A stretch of 64,000 nucleotides of DNA from Thermoplasmata archaeon (GCA_021817605.1 JAKAUN010000009.1:80551-144550), one strand, 5' to 3'; numbered from the stretch's first letter, positions 1-11,161 are shown. Made by a program: numbers and translations. Notes: generated by a model from the letters alone, not told the origin.

Positions 1-2
1 TC

Positions 3-820
3 GAGAGGGACGAACTCTTTCCCGCCGCCGGGCTCGGCGGAGTGCTCGGCGGGGGGATCCAGCTTGCCGGCTATGCCGGCGGTGCCCTCCTCCTTGCGCT
101 CGTAGGCTCGGCCGGAGGGTTCTACCTGTATGCAACCCTCCTCGTCGTGGCGGCCGGGTTCTCAACTCTCGTCTCTCTCCCCGGCGGTGGGGGTTCCGTC
201 GAAGGCGGATACCTGGCCGAGTTCCGCGAGGGAGGGGCCTGCTTCGCGAGAAGGAGCGCCCGTCCCCTGCGTAAGCTCGCGTCCGTCGAGCTCCTCCGGG
301 GGTTCTTCTTCAGCGCCCCCACTCTTCTCTCTTTGTCCTGCTCGCCTCGCAGCTGTTCCCCGACGCGCGTGGCGCCTACGCGACCCTCTACGTCGCCTGG
401 GTCACCGGAGGCCTCGCCGTCGGCCTAGTCCTGGGCCGGATCAACCCACGTCGACGCATCGGGACGGTCCTCGCAGGAAGCAACCTGGCCGCCGGAGCTC
501 TCCCGGGTAGCGCCGCCCTCGTGGCTCCGTCGGTCGTTCCGAGCGTGCTCGTCTGGTTCGCTCTCGGTTGTGCCCTGACCTCCTCGTCGACGACCAAGAG
601 CGTCTTTCTCCAGGGCACCCGGTCTCCGCAGGCCCTCGGGCGGATCACCGCGAACCTCTACCTCTTCTCGGGCGCCTCGGGTGCGGTCGGGGCCATCGTT
701 CTCGGCTACCTCGCCCGCACCGCGGTGCCTGCCGATCTCGGTCTCCTGTTCGCCGCGGGTTACCTGCTGGCCGGCGGCGCGTTCGGCGCGGTCCCGGCGC
801 TCCGACGGCTGGCCTTCTGA
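3..820 (+). pseudogene. MFS-type permease, 5'-truncated by window edge and frameshifted
   Basis: Two hydrophobic reading segments belong to one transporter. The first is open from the left edge in one frame (Gly/Ala/Leu-rich helices, then an Arg-rich cytoplasmic loop and the segment ELLRGFFFSAPTLL). It degenerates after about position 325. From about 329 a second frame continues with helices reading LFVLLASQLFPDARGAYATL and on to the stop at 820. The switch needs a -1 shift inside the pyrimidine-rich stretch at 315-335. Helix spacing and the short basic loops are typical of major facilitator proteins. The substrate is unknown. Either the gene is a pseudogene or the assembly lost one base. The N-terminus lies outside the window. 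Confidence 0.6.
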
Positions 821-1116
821 GCTAGAGGAGGTGGCGGTCCCACCCTCCCCCGGTCGGGCGAAAGGGGCCCGTACGACGGGGTGCCGGCCCGGGGGTGCGG
901 GGATCGGGGGAGGAGGGTGGCCCAACTCCCGCCGACAGAACGCCTTGGGCCCACGGGAGCCTGCGATCGCTTCGGAGCGCGCGGGTCTCCCGCCGCCCGG
1001 TGGGGGAGGCCAGAAGTACGGCGTGCGTCCCTGGCAAGGCGACAGTAGCGGCCCTCTCGGTCAAAGGGAGAGTATTTGAACTCTGTCCATGGCAATAGTA
1101 CGACGGTGCAACGTCC

Positions 1117-4100
1117 ATGCCATCGAACGGTTTCGCAAGTCGCCTCGCCGCGTTGAGCGTCGTGGGCCTGCTGCTCGTGACGACCCTCGCGGCCGTCGCG
1201 ACGCTCGGCGTCGGAGGGTCAGTGCGTGGCCCTCCAGCTCCCGAGAACTCCCTCGCTTCCAGCTCCAACGGCTCGGTCGGCTCCCTTCAGCCGACCGTAG
1301 GGCTTCCCGCGATTCCCGTGGCGCAGAGCTCGCGAGGATCCCCCCTCGGTGCCGCGTCCTCCGCCCAGTCCGCTGCGGTCTGCGAGTTCACCGGCGCGCC
1401 CTCGGCACCCTCCCCGGCAGCTGCCGTCGTAGGTACGTTTTCGCTTGCCAACGTCCTTCCGCGAGGGGTCGCGGTCGATACCGCGAACGGCCTCCTCTAC
1501 GTGAGCGCCTCGGGAACGAGCGCGCTCCTGGTCGTCAACCCCCAGCTCCACGCGGTCGTTGACACCATAGCCACGGGTCGCTCGCCTGCGGGTCTCGTCT
1601 TCGACCCGGTCAACGGGTATCTCTACGTCGCCGACAACGGCCCGGGTCGTCACGTCAGCGTGATCAACGCGGCCAACCAAACGGCCGTCGGCTCGATCAC
1701 GGTCGGCAACTTCCCCGACGCCGTGGCGCTGAATCCGACCGGGCGGCTGCTCTACGTGGCGAACTCGCGCTCGAACTCCGTCTCGGTCGTCAACACGTCG
1801 ACGTCGGCCGTCCTCGCGACGGTGGGAGTTGGCTCGTCCCCTGACGCGTTGGCGGTCGACTCCGCGACCGGCTTCGTCTACGTCGCCAACTCGCTCTCCA
1901 ACAACCTCACGGTCCTCAACGGCACTTCCCTCGCCCCCGTGGCGGCGATCTCGGTGGGGTCGGCGCCGTCGGCCGTCCTGTTCGATCCCGCCAACGGACG
2001 GGTCTTCGTCGCCAACGCAGCCTCCGACAGCATCTCCGTGATAAACCCCACGAACAACACGGTCCTCGCAAGCTACACCGGGGGCCCCGCGCCCTCCGCT
2101 CTCGCCGTCGAACCGGTGGATGGTTCGCTCTTCGTGGCCGATGCCAACGGCAGCGCGCTGACGGCGCTCAACGCCTCCAGTGGCACCGTCACGGGAACGA
2201 TCTCCCTCTACCAGGCCCAGCCCTTCGCCATGGTCTTCGACCCTCTCGACGCCGAGCTCTACGTCACGGACAACCGCTCGAACAGCCTGCTTTCCGTCGA
2301 CCCGTCCCTCGGCCAGCCGAACTGCTCCACGCCCCTCGATTCCCCGGGCCCCTCGGCGGTTGCGTTCGATTGCGGAAGCCAGACACTGGCCGTTGTCGAC
2401 TCCGTCCCCAACCAAGTGACCTTCCTCAACGCCAGCTCCGGCACTCCGCGTTCTTCGGTCTTCGTCGGTAGCCACCCCGTAGCGCTGACGCTGGTCGCGA
2501 CGACCGCGTGCGGTAACGCCACCTACTACGTGGCGAACGAGGGCTCCAACAACGTCACCGTGATCGCCGCCGCGACCGGCGCCACGCTCGGGTCGATCCC
2601 CGTCGGGATCTCGCCGGACGCGATCGTCGCGGACCCCGCCCTCGGTCAGGTCTATGTCGCGAACCGCGGCTCGAACGACGTGACCGTGATTAGCACCTCC
2701 ACCAACCTCCCCGTCGCCAGCCTCCGGGTGGGCGCCGCTCCGGACGCCCTCGCGATCGACCCCGCGAGCGGCCAGGTCTTCGTGGCCAATCTTCTCTCGA
2801 ACAACGTCTCCGTCCTGAACGGCACGACGGATTCGGTCCTGGGGGCGATCCCCGTGGGCGCCGACCCCTCCGCGCTGACCGTCGACCCGTCGCTCGGTCG
2901 GCTCTACGTCGCCTCAGCCCAGACGGGGAACCTCTCCGTTTACTCGACGACCGGCCACCAGCTCCTCGGCGAGATCGTGGTCGGATCCTCGCCCGCCGCT
3001 CTCGCCTATGACGCGGCGAGCGCGAGGGTCTACGTGGCCGAAGCAGGCTCGAACTCGCTCACGGTGATCGACGGGCCGGGCTTCAGCGTCCTCGGGACGG
3101 TCGGAGTCGGGGCGGGACCTTCCGCGCTCGTCCCCGACGGGCTCCTGGGAGAGGTCTACGTCGCGGACGGCATCGGCGGGACGATCACCGCGGTCGCCCC
3201 GGGCGCGGTCGCCACCGCTTCCGTGACGTTCGACCAGAGCGGGCTGCCGGCCGCGACCCCGTGGGCGGTCGTCCTGCAAGGGTTCGCCCAGGTAGGCTCC
3301 GGAAGCTCCGTCAGCTTCCTTGCCCCCAACGGCTCCTTCGCGTTCCGGGTAGGGGCGGTGGGAGGGCATCCGGGCTACGCGCCGACCCCTGCGACCGGGA
3401 CGGTCAACGTCGCCGGCGCGCCGACCACGGTCGCTCTCACCTTCGCCCCGGAGTCCACGGTCACCTTCGTCGAATCGAAGCTCCCGATCGGCGCACCCTG
3501 GTCGATCACCGCCGCTGCGCCGGGAGCCATCTCGGTGCGGACGGAGACCGCCACGACGACCGCCAAGGGGACCTCGTCGACGGCGTCCAGCAGCGCGCTC
3601 ACCTTCCAGGAGCCGAACGGAACGCTCGCGTACTCCATTCCGAACGTCACGTTCGCGGGCACCACCTACGGCGTCGCGAGGATCGCCGGGTTCGGTTCCC
3701 CCAACATCACGTCCGGGCTGGTGAGCGGGGCGAGGCTCTGGAGGGTCGTGTTCGGACCGCTCGAGAGCGTCGTGTTCAACGAGAGCCCCCTGGTCAAGTA
3801 CGACCCGTATCCGGGGGCCTTCTGGGGCATTGCCCTCGTCCCCGCCGCAGCCCACGGCGGGCCGCTGCCCCGTGCGTCGACCACGAACGGCCGCTCCCTC
3901 GGCTTCGAGCTTCCGGCGGGGGCGAGCTACAAGTTCACGGTGACCGTCCCCGGCCCCGAGTACAAGGGGTTGCCGAGCAAGGGACACTTGCGCGTCCCGG
4001 TCCACGCCGAGGAGCGGCTCGTCAAGTTCAAGCTGCTCACCGCTGCCGAGGTCTTCACCGAGAGCGGGCTCGCCGCGGGGACGTCGTGGACGATCACGAT

Positions 4101-4302
4101 CACCGGAGGGAGCTCGCCGGCACTCAGCTACCCGATCAGCCTCACGAAGACGGTCGGAACCGGGGCGATCAAGTTCTTCCTCCCTGCGGGGACGTACACC
4201 TGGACGGTTAGTGCCACCGGCTTCTCCGCGACTCCCGCGGGAGGCACGTTGACGGTGATCGTCCCTGCGAAGGCCACAACGCATCCGGTCGCGTTCGCCT
4301 AG
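1117..4302 (+). CDS. Secreted YVTN-type double beta-propeller protein with C-terminal ESGLP beta domains
   Basis: The 1061-residue product starts with a signal peptide (about residues 1-35, hydrophobic core LSVVGLLLVTTLAAVATL). Residues about 100-690 hold 14 YVTN-like units, each with a core such as LLYVANSRSNSVSVVN. Fourteen is the number expected for two seven-bladed propellers. After that come four immunoglobulin-like beta modules introduced by variants of VTFxESGLPxGxxW (near residues 700, 785, 885 and 985). No C-terminal membrane anchor is visible, so it is probably secreted or S-layer associated. The function is unknown; adhesion or surface binding is an inference from architecture. A TATA-like box lies at 1071-1080. 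A strong hairpin follows the stop. Confidence 0.85.
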   Translation: MPSNGFASRLAALSVVGLLLVTTLAAVATLGVGGSVRGPPAPENSLASSSNGSVGSLQPTVGLPAIPVAQSSRGSPLGAASSAQSAAVCEFTGAPSAPSPAAAVVGTFSLANVLPRGVAVDTANGLLYVSASGTSALLVVNPQLHAVVDTIATGRSPAGLVFDPVNGYLYVADNGPGRHVSVINAANQTAVGSITVGNFPDAVALNPTGRLLYVANSRSNSVSVVNTSTSAVLATVGVGSSPDALAVDSATGFVYVANSLSNNLTVLNGTSLAPVAAISVGSAPSAVLFDPANGRVFVANAASDSISVINPTNNTVLASYTGGPAPSALAVEPVDGSLFVADANGSALTALNASSGTVTGTISLYQAQPFAMVFDPLDAELYVTDNRSNSLLSVDPSLGQPNCSTPLDSPGPSAVAFDCGSQTLAVVDSVPNQVTFLNASSGTPRSSVFVGSHPVALTLVATTACGNATYYVANEGSNNVTVIAAATGATLGSIPVGISPDAIVADPALGQVYVANRGSNDVTVISTSTNLPVASLRVGAAPDALAIDPASGQVFVANLLSNNVSVLNGTTDSVLGAIPVGADPSALTVDPSLGRLYVASAQTGNLSVYSTTGHQLLGEIVVGSSPAALAYDAASARVYVAEAGSNSLTVIDGPGFSVLGTVGVGAGPSALVPDGLLGEVYVADGIGGTITAVAPGAVATASVTFDQSGLPAATPWAVVLQGFAQVGSGSSVSFLAPNGSFAFRVGAVGGHPGYAPTPATGTVNVAGAPTTVALTFAPESTVTFVESKLPIGAPWSITAAAPGAISVRTETATTTAKGTSSTASSSALTFQEPNGTLAYSIPNVTFAGTTYGVARIAGFGSPNITSGLVSGARLWRVVFGPLESVVFNESPLVKYDPYPGAFWGIALVPAAAHGGPLPRASTTNGRSLGFELPAGASYKFTVTVPGPEYKGLPSKGHLRVPVHAEERLVKFKLLTAAEVFTESGLAAGTSWTITITGGSSPALSYPISLTKTVGTGAIKFFLPAGTYTWTVSATGFSATPAGGTLTVIVPAKATTHPVAFA

Positions 4303-4308
4303 GCGCCG

Positions 4309-4337
4309 CAGGGCCGGCCCCGGCGGGGCTGGCCCTG
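4309..4337 (+). terminator. GC-rich hairpin after the propeller gene
   Basis: A 13-bp inverted repeat (4309-4321 against 4325-4337, one G-U wobble, 3-nt loop) begins 7 nt after the stop codon. It has no T-run behind it, so it may act as a 3' end stabiliser rather than a classical terminator. Confidence 0.4.
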
Positions 4338-4523
4338 AGCGCCTCCCGGGAGAGCCCCGGACGGTCGGCGGACCACGGGGCCGCTCCCGGCGCGCGGGAG
4401 GGTGCCGCCCGGGGCCTCGCGGGCTTCCCCCCGCTCTAGCGTCCCGGGCGGGCCGCGGACGTCAGCGAGCCCAGGGAGACCTCTCCGAAACGGCTTAACG
4501 CTCCCCCGTGTGCCGTCGGTGCT

Positions 4524-4811
4524 ATGAGCGGCATCGCCGAATTGCGCGCGAACTCCAGCGCCACGATCGACGCGACGATTATTGCGATCTCCCCCGTCCG
4601 GGACGTCACGACTTCTCGAGGACCCTCTCAGGTGGCGGACGCCACGCTCCAGGATTCGACCGGGACCATCCAGTTGACCCTCTGGGGCGACGACATCAAA
4701 CGGTTCTCGGTGGGCCAGAAGATCCGTATCTCCGACGGTTGGGTCAAGGACTTCCGCGGGAAGCTCCAGATCTCCGCGGGCCGGTCGGGCACCATCAGCA
4801 TCCAGCCGTAG
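4524..4811 (+). CDS. Single OB-fold single-stranded DNA-binding protein
   Basis: This 95-residue protein is one OB fold: an N-terminal strand, a central segment with ATLQDSTGTIQLTLWGDDI, then the strand pair KIRISDGWVKDFRGKLQIS. The pattern D-x-T-G-x-I-x-x-x-L-W is characteristic of archaeal SSB/RPA-type nucleic-acid binding domains. There is no acidic C-terminal tail. A TATA-like element GGCTTAAC at 4492-4499 sits about 28 nt before the ATG, so the transcript is probably leaderless and the start is well supported. It is expected to bind single-stranded nucleic acid in replication, repair or RNA metabolism. It is much shorter than eukaryote-like RPA subunits. Confidence 0.8.
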   Translation: MSGIAELRANSSATIDATIIAISPVRDVTTSRGPSQVADATLQDSTGTIQLTLWGDDIKRFSVGQKIRISDGWVKDFRGKLQISAGRSGTISIQP

Positions 4812-4868
4812 GCTCCCGAGCGAGCCGGCCCTGCACCCTTGAGGGCCCCGGAGCGCGAACGGACCGGG

Positions 4869-5834
4869 ATGGCTGCAAGCGCTCCTTCGACGGCGAGTCC
4901 TCACTCCCCGTCCGCGCCGACCGCGGTGGCCCCGTCGCGCCAAAGGATCGCCGTCGTCACCGGAGGGGCCTCCGGTCTGGGCCTCCAGATCAGCCTCGAT
5001 TTGGCGCGGACCGGCGCGACCGTCGTCGTGGTGGGCCGGGATGCCGCGCGGCTCGCGCGCGTCCGCGAGGAGATCGACCGCGCGGTTGGGCGGCCCGCGA
5101 CGCGGACCATCGAGACCTCCGATCTCGCACTCCTCCCCGAGGTAAAACGGGTGGGCGAGCTGCTCGCCCGGAGCCTCCCTGAGATCGACATCCTCGTCAA
5201 CAACGCCGGCGGCGTCTTCGCGCCCCGCGAGCTCACCGCCGACGGCCTCGAACGGACCTTCGCGCTCAACGTCGTCGCACCGTACGTTCTCACCACGCTG
5301 CTGCTCCCTTCGCTCGCCCGGGCGGCTCCCTCCCGCGTCGTGAACATCGCCTCCGCGGCCCATCGGTTCCAGCACCTCGACTTCGACGACCTCGGCCTGG
5401 CGCGCCGCTACTCAGCGATGCGAGCCTACGCTCGCTCCAAGCTCGCTCTGATCCTCCTCACCCGTGAGTTCGCCAGACGCCTCGAAGGCAGCGGGGTCTC
5501 GGTGTTCGCCGTCCACCCCGGGTTCGTGCGCACGCACTTCGGACAGAACAATCGGGGCGGGCTGGGGGCGGGTCTCAAGCTCGCCTCCCTCCTCTTCGCG
5601 ATCGAGGTCGCCCGCGGCGCAGAGAGCCCGGTGTTCGCCGCGACCGATCGCTCCCTAAACGGCAGGAGCGGCCTCTACATCGCCCGCCGACTGATGCGGC
5701 CGGGCTCGGCGGCGTCGCGGGACCTCACGGCCGCCGCGCGGCTGTTCGAGGCCTGCCGCACGATCTCGGGGAGCGAGATGGCTCCCTTCGGACGGAAGGG
5801 GACGGACGGATCGCCCGCCGAGAGAGCGCGCTAG
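4869..5834 (+). CDS. Short-chain dehydrogenase/reductase (retinol dehydrogenase-like SDR)
   Basis: The product is a classical SDR. The cofactor-binding motif VVTGGASGLGLQI lies near residue 30, NNAGG near 115, the active-site serine is in VVNIASAAH near 160, and the catalytic pair is in YARSKLA near 188. The Ser-Tyr-Lys order, length and extended C-terminus resemble the retinol dehydrogenase/WW-oxidoreductase group, but the substrate cannot be read from sequence. The first possible start is a TTG at 4839. The ATG at 4869 is preferred because it leaves a normal leader before the Rossmann strand. The gene ends tail-to-tail with the ROK kinase, overlapping by 4 nt. Confidence 0.85.
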   Translation: MAASAPSTASPHSPSAPTAVAPSRQRIAVVTGGASGLGLQISLDLARTGATVVVVGRDAARLARVREEIDRAVGRPATRTIETSDLALLPEVKRVGELLARSLPEIDILVNNAGGVFAPRELTADGLERTFALNVVAPYVLTTLLLPSLARAAPSRVVNIASAAHRFQHLDFDDLGLARRYSAMRAYARSKLALILLTREFARRLEGSGVSVFAVHPGFVRTHFGQNNRGGLGAGLKLASLLFAIEVARGAESPVFAATDRSLNGRSGLYIARRLMRPGSAASRDLTAAARLFEACRTISGSEMAPFGRKGTDGSPAERAR

Positions 5835-6853
5835 CGGGTCCGCGGACGGGCCCCGCGCTCGCGGGCGAGCGCGGCCGCACCGATGAGCGTCGCGTTCTCC
5901 CCGAGCTGCGCCTCGACCACCTGCGCTCCCGCAGCTGGAGGCTGGCAACGGGCGCGGACGGCCGTTCGGACCGCTGACGGGAACTCGGGCATACCCCGAA
6001 GCAATCCGCCTCCGAGGACGAGGACGGCGGGGTTGAAGGCGTTCACGACGCTCACCGCCCCGTCCGCGAGGTAGCGCTCGGTCTCGCGGACCAGGCGTCG
6101 GGCGAGAGGGTCGCGACGGCGGTAGGCGCGAAAGAGCGTGCCGGCGGAGATCGCCTCGGGCGAACCCCCCGCGAGCTTGAGGATCGTCCGCCCGGCATGC
6201 GGGTCCTCTCGGACCGCCTCCCGGGTCCGCTCTTCGATGGCCCAGCCGCCGGCGTAGGCCTCGAAGCAGCCCCAGCTCGGGCAGTGGCACTTGCGGCCCC
6301 CGCTCACTATCGTGAGGTGCCCGACCTCGCCGGCGGCGTGGGAGCTTCCTTCGACGAGCCGACCACCGACGATGGCGGAGCCTCCGATCCCGGTTCCGAA
6401 GACGAGTCCGAAGAGCTCCTCCACTCCCCTGCCCGCTCCGAAACGCCACTCGGCGTAGGTCGCGGCACGAGCGTCGTTCACGACGCTCACGGAAGCGATC
6501 CCCAGCGCGTCGGAGACCCGTCGGGCGAGGGGAACGTCGCGCCAGCCGAGGTTGGGGGCATGCACGACAGAGCCGCTCATCGGGTCGACCTGCGCCGCGA
6601 CGCCGAGACCCACCCGGGTAACGGGGCTGGCTGCCTCTTTGAGGCAGAGCTCGGCGGAGGCGACCAGACTACGGAGGACGCCGCCCGGGCCGTCGTTGGC
6701 ATGCAGGTGACGCCCGCTGTGGACGAGGAGCCGCCCTCGGGTGTCCACGAGGGCGCTGACGACCTTGGTCGCGCCGAGATCGATCCCGAGGACGGCCGCA
6801 CGGGCTCGCGTCGCCGTGCGGTCGGACGGGCGTCGGGAGGTCGGGCGCGTCAC
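5831..6853 (-). CDS. ROK-family sugar kinase (glucokinase-like)
   Basis: The protein has the actin-like ATPase fold of ROK kinases. There is a phosphate-binding strand VLGIDLGATKV at the N-terminus, and a sugar-binding segment GEVGHLTIVSGG near residue 170. The ROK zinc motif C-x-C-x4-G-C-F-E follows directly. Such enzymes phosphorylate glucose or N-acetyl sugars with ATP. No DNA-binding N-terminal domain is present, so this is the kinase type rather than the repressor type. The GTG at 6853 gives about 340 residues, close to the family length. A GTG at 6937 would add a low-complexity Pro/Arg tail. The next gene upstream is triosephosphate isomerase, consistent with a glycolytic role. Confidence 0.85.
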   Translation of the reverse strand: MTRPTSRRPSDRTATRARAAVLGIDLGATKVVSALVDTRGRLLVHSGRHLHANDGPGGVLRSLVASAELCLKEAASPVTRVGLGVAAQVDPMSGSVVHAPNLGWRDVPLARRVSDALGIASVSVVNDARAATYAEWRFGAGRGVEELFGLVFGTGIGGSAIVGGRLVEGSSHAAGEVGHLTIVSGGRKCHCPSWGCFEAYAGGWAIEERTREAVREDPHAGRTILKLAGGSPEAISAGTLFRAYRRRDPLARRLVRETERYLADGAVSVVNAFNPAVLVLGGGLLRGMPEFPSAVRTAVRARCQPPAAGAQVVEAQLGENATLIGAAALARERGARPRTR

Positions 6854-6976
6854 AGGGCTCCGTCGTGGACCCACCGCATCGGGGCCCACGAGCTCTTGGG
6901 GAGGCTCGGGGGCTCTTGGCCTCTCCGGACGAGGCACCGCCCGGGACCGGGGGAGCGCGGCAGGCGGCCGCGACCG

Positions 6977-7645
6977 CTAGAACCCCGAAAGGAGGTCCTC
7001 GATGGCTCTCCGCGGCTCGCGTGCGCGCGTGACTGCGCTGGCCACCAGGATCCCTTCGCTTCCGAGCTCGAGGGCCCGGGCGACATCGACACGGGAGTGG
7101 ACCCCGGCGCCGCAGAGGACGCGGGTGGAGCGCGAGACCGACCTCACCGCTCGGACGGTGTTGGCGACCAGTTCCGGTCGCGCGGTGGAGACGGCACGTC
7201 GCCCGCCGATGAGCTCGGGAGGCTCCACCGCGAGGTACGGAGGCTCGAACGCCGCGAGCTGCTTGGCCCGGCGCTCGTCGCGGGCGCAGACCACGGCGAC
7301 CAAGCCGAGAGCGCCCAGCCGGCGGATCGCCTCCCCTGTCGCGTCCGTCGACAACGGGTGCTCGGAGTGGTTCACCAGGCTCCCGCGGGCTCCCGACGCC
7401 GCGAGGGCTTCGGCGGGGACGAAGCCGGTGCGGGCCCCCGGCTCGACCGGATCGACATGCTGCGCGAGGACCGGGATAGGGACCTCCGAGACCACGCGCC
7501 CGAGGTCCGGGAGCGCCGGAGCGATGGCGACCGCGACCCCGGCGGCGCTTCCGGCCCGGTAGAGCTCGCGGGCGATCCGAAGGCCCGCCATCCCGAGGAC
7601 CTCGGGATAGGCCTTGAGATTGAGGACCAGTACTGGGGAGCCGAG
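6977..7645 (-). CDS. tpiA: Triosephosphate isomerase (archaeal short type), start unresolved
   Basis: The product interconverts dihydroxyacetone phosphate and glyceraldehyde 3-phosphate. It carries the substrate Lys in LNLKAYPE, the catalytic His in LVNHSEH, the catalytic Glu in LAVEPPELIGG and the phosphate-binding loop CGAGVHSR...ILVASAV. At about 220 residues it matches the compact archaeal enzyme. Homology begins at about 7645, but no ATG, GTG or TTG is in frame there. The first in-frame canonical start is an ATG at 7795, inside and overlapping the neighbouring small gene. A CTG at 7630 is the only alternative in the right place. The boundary given is where family similarity starts, not a proven start codon. 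Confidence 0.85.
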   Translation of the reverse strand, partial: LGSPVLVLNLKAYPEVLGMAGLRIARELYRAGSAAGVAVAIAPALPDLGRVVSEVPIPVLAQHVDPVEPGARTGFVPAEALAASGARGSLVNHSEHPLSTDATGEAIRRLGALGLVAVVCARDERRAKQLAAFEPPYLAVEPPELIGGRRAVSTARPELVANTVRAVRSVSRSTRVLCGAGVHSRVDVARALELGSEGILVASAVTRAREPRRAIEDLLSGF

Positions 7646-7652
7646 AGGGGGC

Positions 7653-7862
7653 TTAGTGGACGGCCGCCTGCTTGACGCGTTTCGGCCGGGAACAGATCGC
7701 GTACTCGTCCCCGTCGAAGAAGACCTCCCGGTCCGGGTGTTTGCGCTGGAGTTCGGAGATCCTCGCGAGGACATCTTCGAGTGTTGTGGATTCATCGTTG
7801 GGGTCGATCCTCAGGTGCACCGTCTTCTCGGGCCGCTCGGTCGGTTGACCGGTTCCGGGCAT
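7653..7862 (-). CDS. Small conserved-looking 69-residue protein of unknown function
   Basis: The protein reads as a compact fold: a strand TVHLRIDPND, a helix LEDVLARISELQRKHPDREV and a strand FFDGDEYAICSR, with a basic tail. It has no membrane segment and one Cys. The ATG at 7862 has a TATA-like element (GCTTAATTG on the minus strand, 7895-7903) 37 nt upstream, supporting a real start. It lies directly upstream of tpiA on the same strand and ends only a few bases before TIM homology begins, so the two are probably co-transcribed and perhaps translationally coupled. I do not recognise the family. Confidence 0.65.
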   Translation of the reverse strand: MPGTGQPTERPEKTVHLRIDPNDESTTLEDVLARISELQRKHPDREVFFDGDEYAICSRPKRVKQAAVH

Positions 7863-8033
7863 GAGGCTTCGGGAGGAAGGGAGCACAGCGGCCCCAATTA
7901 AGCATTCTAACGGGCGATCGTTGCCCGCGGCCACCTCGGGATCCGGTATTCTCCTCGCGCGGACGACGCACCGGCCAAGGTAATTTGCGCCCGGGCGTTG
8001 GCGCCCCGCGCACGAGCAGGGCTCCTGCGCACG

Positions 8034-10139
<2,106 letters not shown>

Positions 10140-10211
10140 CTCCCGGTGGCCGTCGGGTCACGGGACCCTCGTTGGGCTCTCCGCCGGCCCCCGCCGGCTC
10201 GGACTCGGACG

Positions 10212-10913
10212 CTACCCGGCCCCGGGCACGGTCCTGGGCGCGTAGGCCGGAATGTAGAGAAGGTGGATCGACGCCAAGAGGAGCCAGAGCAGCAGGGGGG
10301 CGGCCGCGAGCCGCTCCATGCCGCCGCGTCCCAGGGCGAAGTAGTCTCCCGCGGCGTAGAGGCCGATGGCGACCAGGCTGACGAGGCCAGAGAACAGGGT
10401 GTAGGCACGGTAGCCGTCCCATCGCGTGTCACGGAACATCGCCAGCGAGAGGAAGACCAAGGCGAGCCCTCCGCCCACGAAGGCGATCGCCGCGGAGACG
10501 ACATGGACCGAGCCGTTCACGTTCTCCGGGAATAGCCCCACCCCCGCCAGCCCGAGCCCTGCGACCAGGAGAGCGCCGAGGCCGAGGGCGCTCGTGCGCC
10601 GCTTCGGCGGGAACGCCGACGCCACCAGGAGGGCGCCGAGCACCACCAGCGCGCCGAGGACGAGGAGGGAGACGTTGAAGAGCACGTGGTACGGCGAGCA
10701 GACGACCGACGAGGTGCTCGTGGGATACGGGCCGCAGGCCGTGTTTCCGAGGTCGCTGATCACGTTGTGGGAGAGGCTGTAGGGATGGGTCCAGGCAAGC
10801 TGGACCCCGGCCATCACGAGCAGGAACTGCAGGGTCCCGAAGAACCAGAGCGCCGCCGCGTGGTGGACCGAGCGACGCACCAGGGGCCCGAGCTTGGGAT
10901 CGGAGACCGCCAT
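10212..10913 (-). CDS. DUF998 family membrane protein
   Basis: This 233-residue protein has about six transmembrane helices. The family pattern is clear: the loop SLSHNVISDLGN between helices 1 and 2, then a Cys-containing loop, the segment FPENVNGSVHVVSAAIAF, and a C-terminal helix ending near a His. DUF998 proteins are integral membrane proteins without an established activity. The ATG at 10913 is chosen because the longer reading (from 11006) adds only a disordered tail and overlaps the neighbouring zinc-ribbon gene. A paralogue lies at 30202-30861. The upstream zinc-ribbon gene ends 22 nt before this start, so the two form a small operon. Confidence 0.75.
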   Translation of the reverse strand: MAVSDPKLGPLVRRSVHHAAALWFFGTLQFLLVMAGVQLAWTHPYSLSHNVISDLGNTACGPYPTSTSSVVCSPYHVLFNVSLLVLGALVVLGALLVASAFPPKRRTSALGLGALLVAGLGLAGVGLFPENVNGSVHVVSAAIAFVGGGLALVFLSLAMFRDTRWDGYRAYTLFSGLVSLVAIGLYAAGDYFALGRGGMERLAAAPLLLWLLLASIHLLYIPAYAPRTVPGAG

Positions 10914-10935
10914 GGCGGCGAGAGAGGGTCGCTCC

Positions 10936-11079
10936 TTACTTCTCGCGGGCGTTCCGCTCGTAGGAGGCGTCGCTCGCGCGCTTGAGCCGGGCGCCGTCCC
11001 GGTCACAGACGGGCCGTGCGCTCGGAGGCACGTCGATGACGTACCCTCCCCCGCACTTCGGGCACTCGTAGTACGGCAT
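10936..11079 (-). CDS. 47-residue zinc-ribbon protein
   Basis: The product begins MPYYECPKCGGGYVIDV and continues to a CDRDG segment, giving a C-x2-C knuckle followed by one further Cys: a small zinc-ribbon-like protein. The ATG at 11079 is supported by a TATA box (CCTTTATAG on the minus strand at 11111-11119) 36 nt upstream. A longer reading from 11175 would begin upstream of that box and is unlikely. It probably heads a two-gene operon with the DUF998 gene. Such minis often assist transcription or bind RNA, but no function can be assigned. Confidence 0.65.
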   Translation of the reverse strand: MPYYECPKCGGGYVIDVPPSARPVCDRDGARLKRASDASYERNAREK

Positions 11080-11110
11080 GGGCTCGACCGGCCGGGGGAT
11101 GAGGTCCGAC

Positions 11111-11119
11111 CTATAAAGG
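11111..11119. promoter_or_regulatory. TATA-like element between divergent genes
   Basis: The motif CTATAAAGG lies between the minus-strand zinc-ribbon gene (start 11079) and the plus-strand methyltransferase (start 11162). It reads as a TATA box on both strands, so it may serve either or both directions. Confidence 0.5.
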
Positions 11120-11161
11120 AACCGACCTTCCTCGCGAGAGGGAGTCGGGCTGGACCGCAGA

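Noticed and set aside
2914..4284. 456-codon minus-strand open frame opposite the propeller gene
   Set aside because: It is antisense to a convincing secreted protein, is extremely Arg/Gly/Asp-rich and has no motif.
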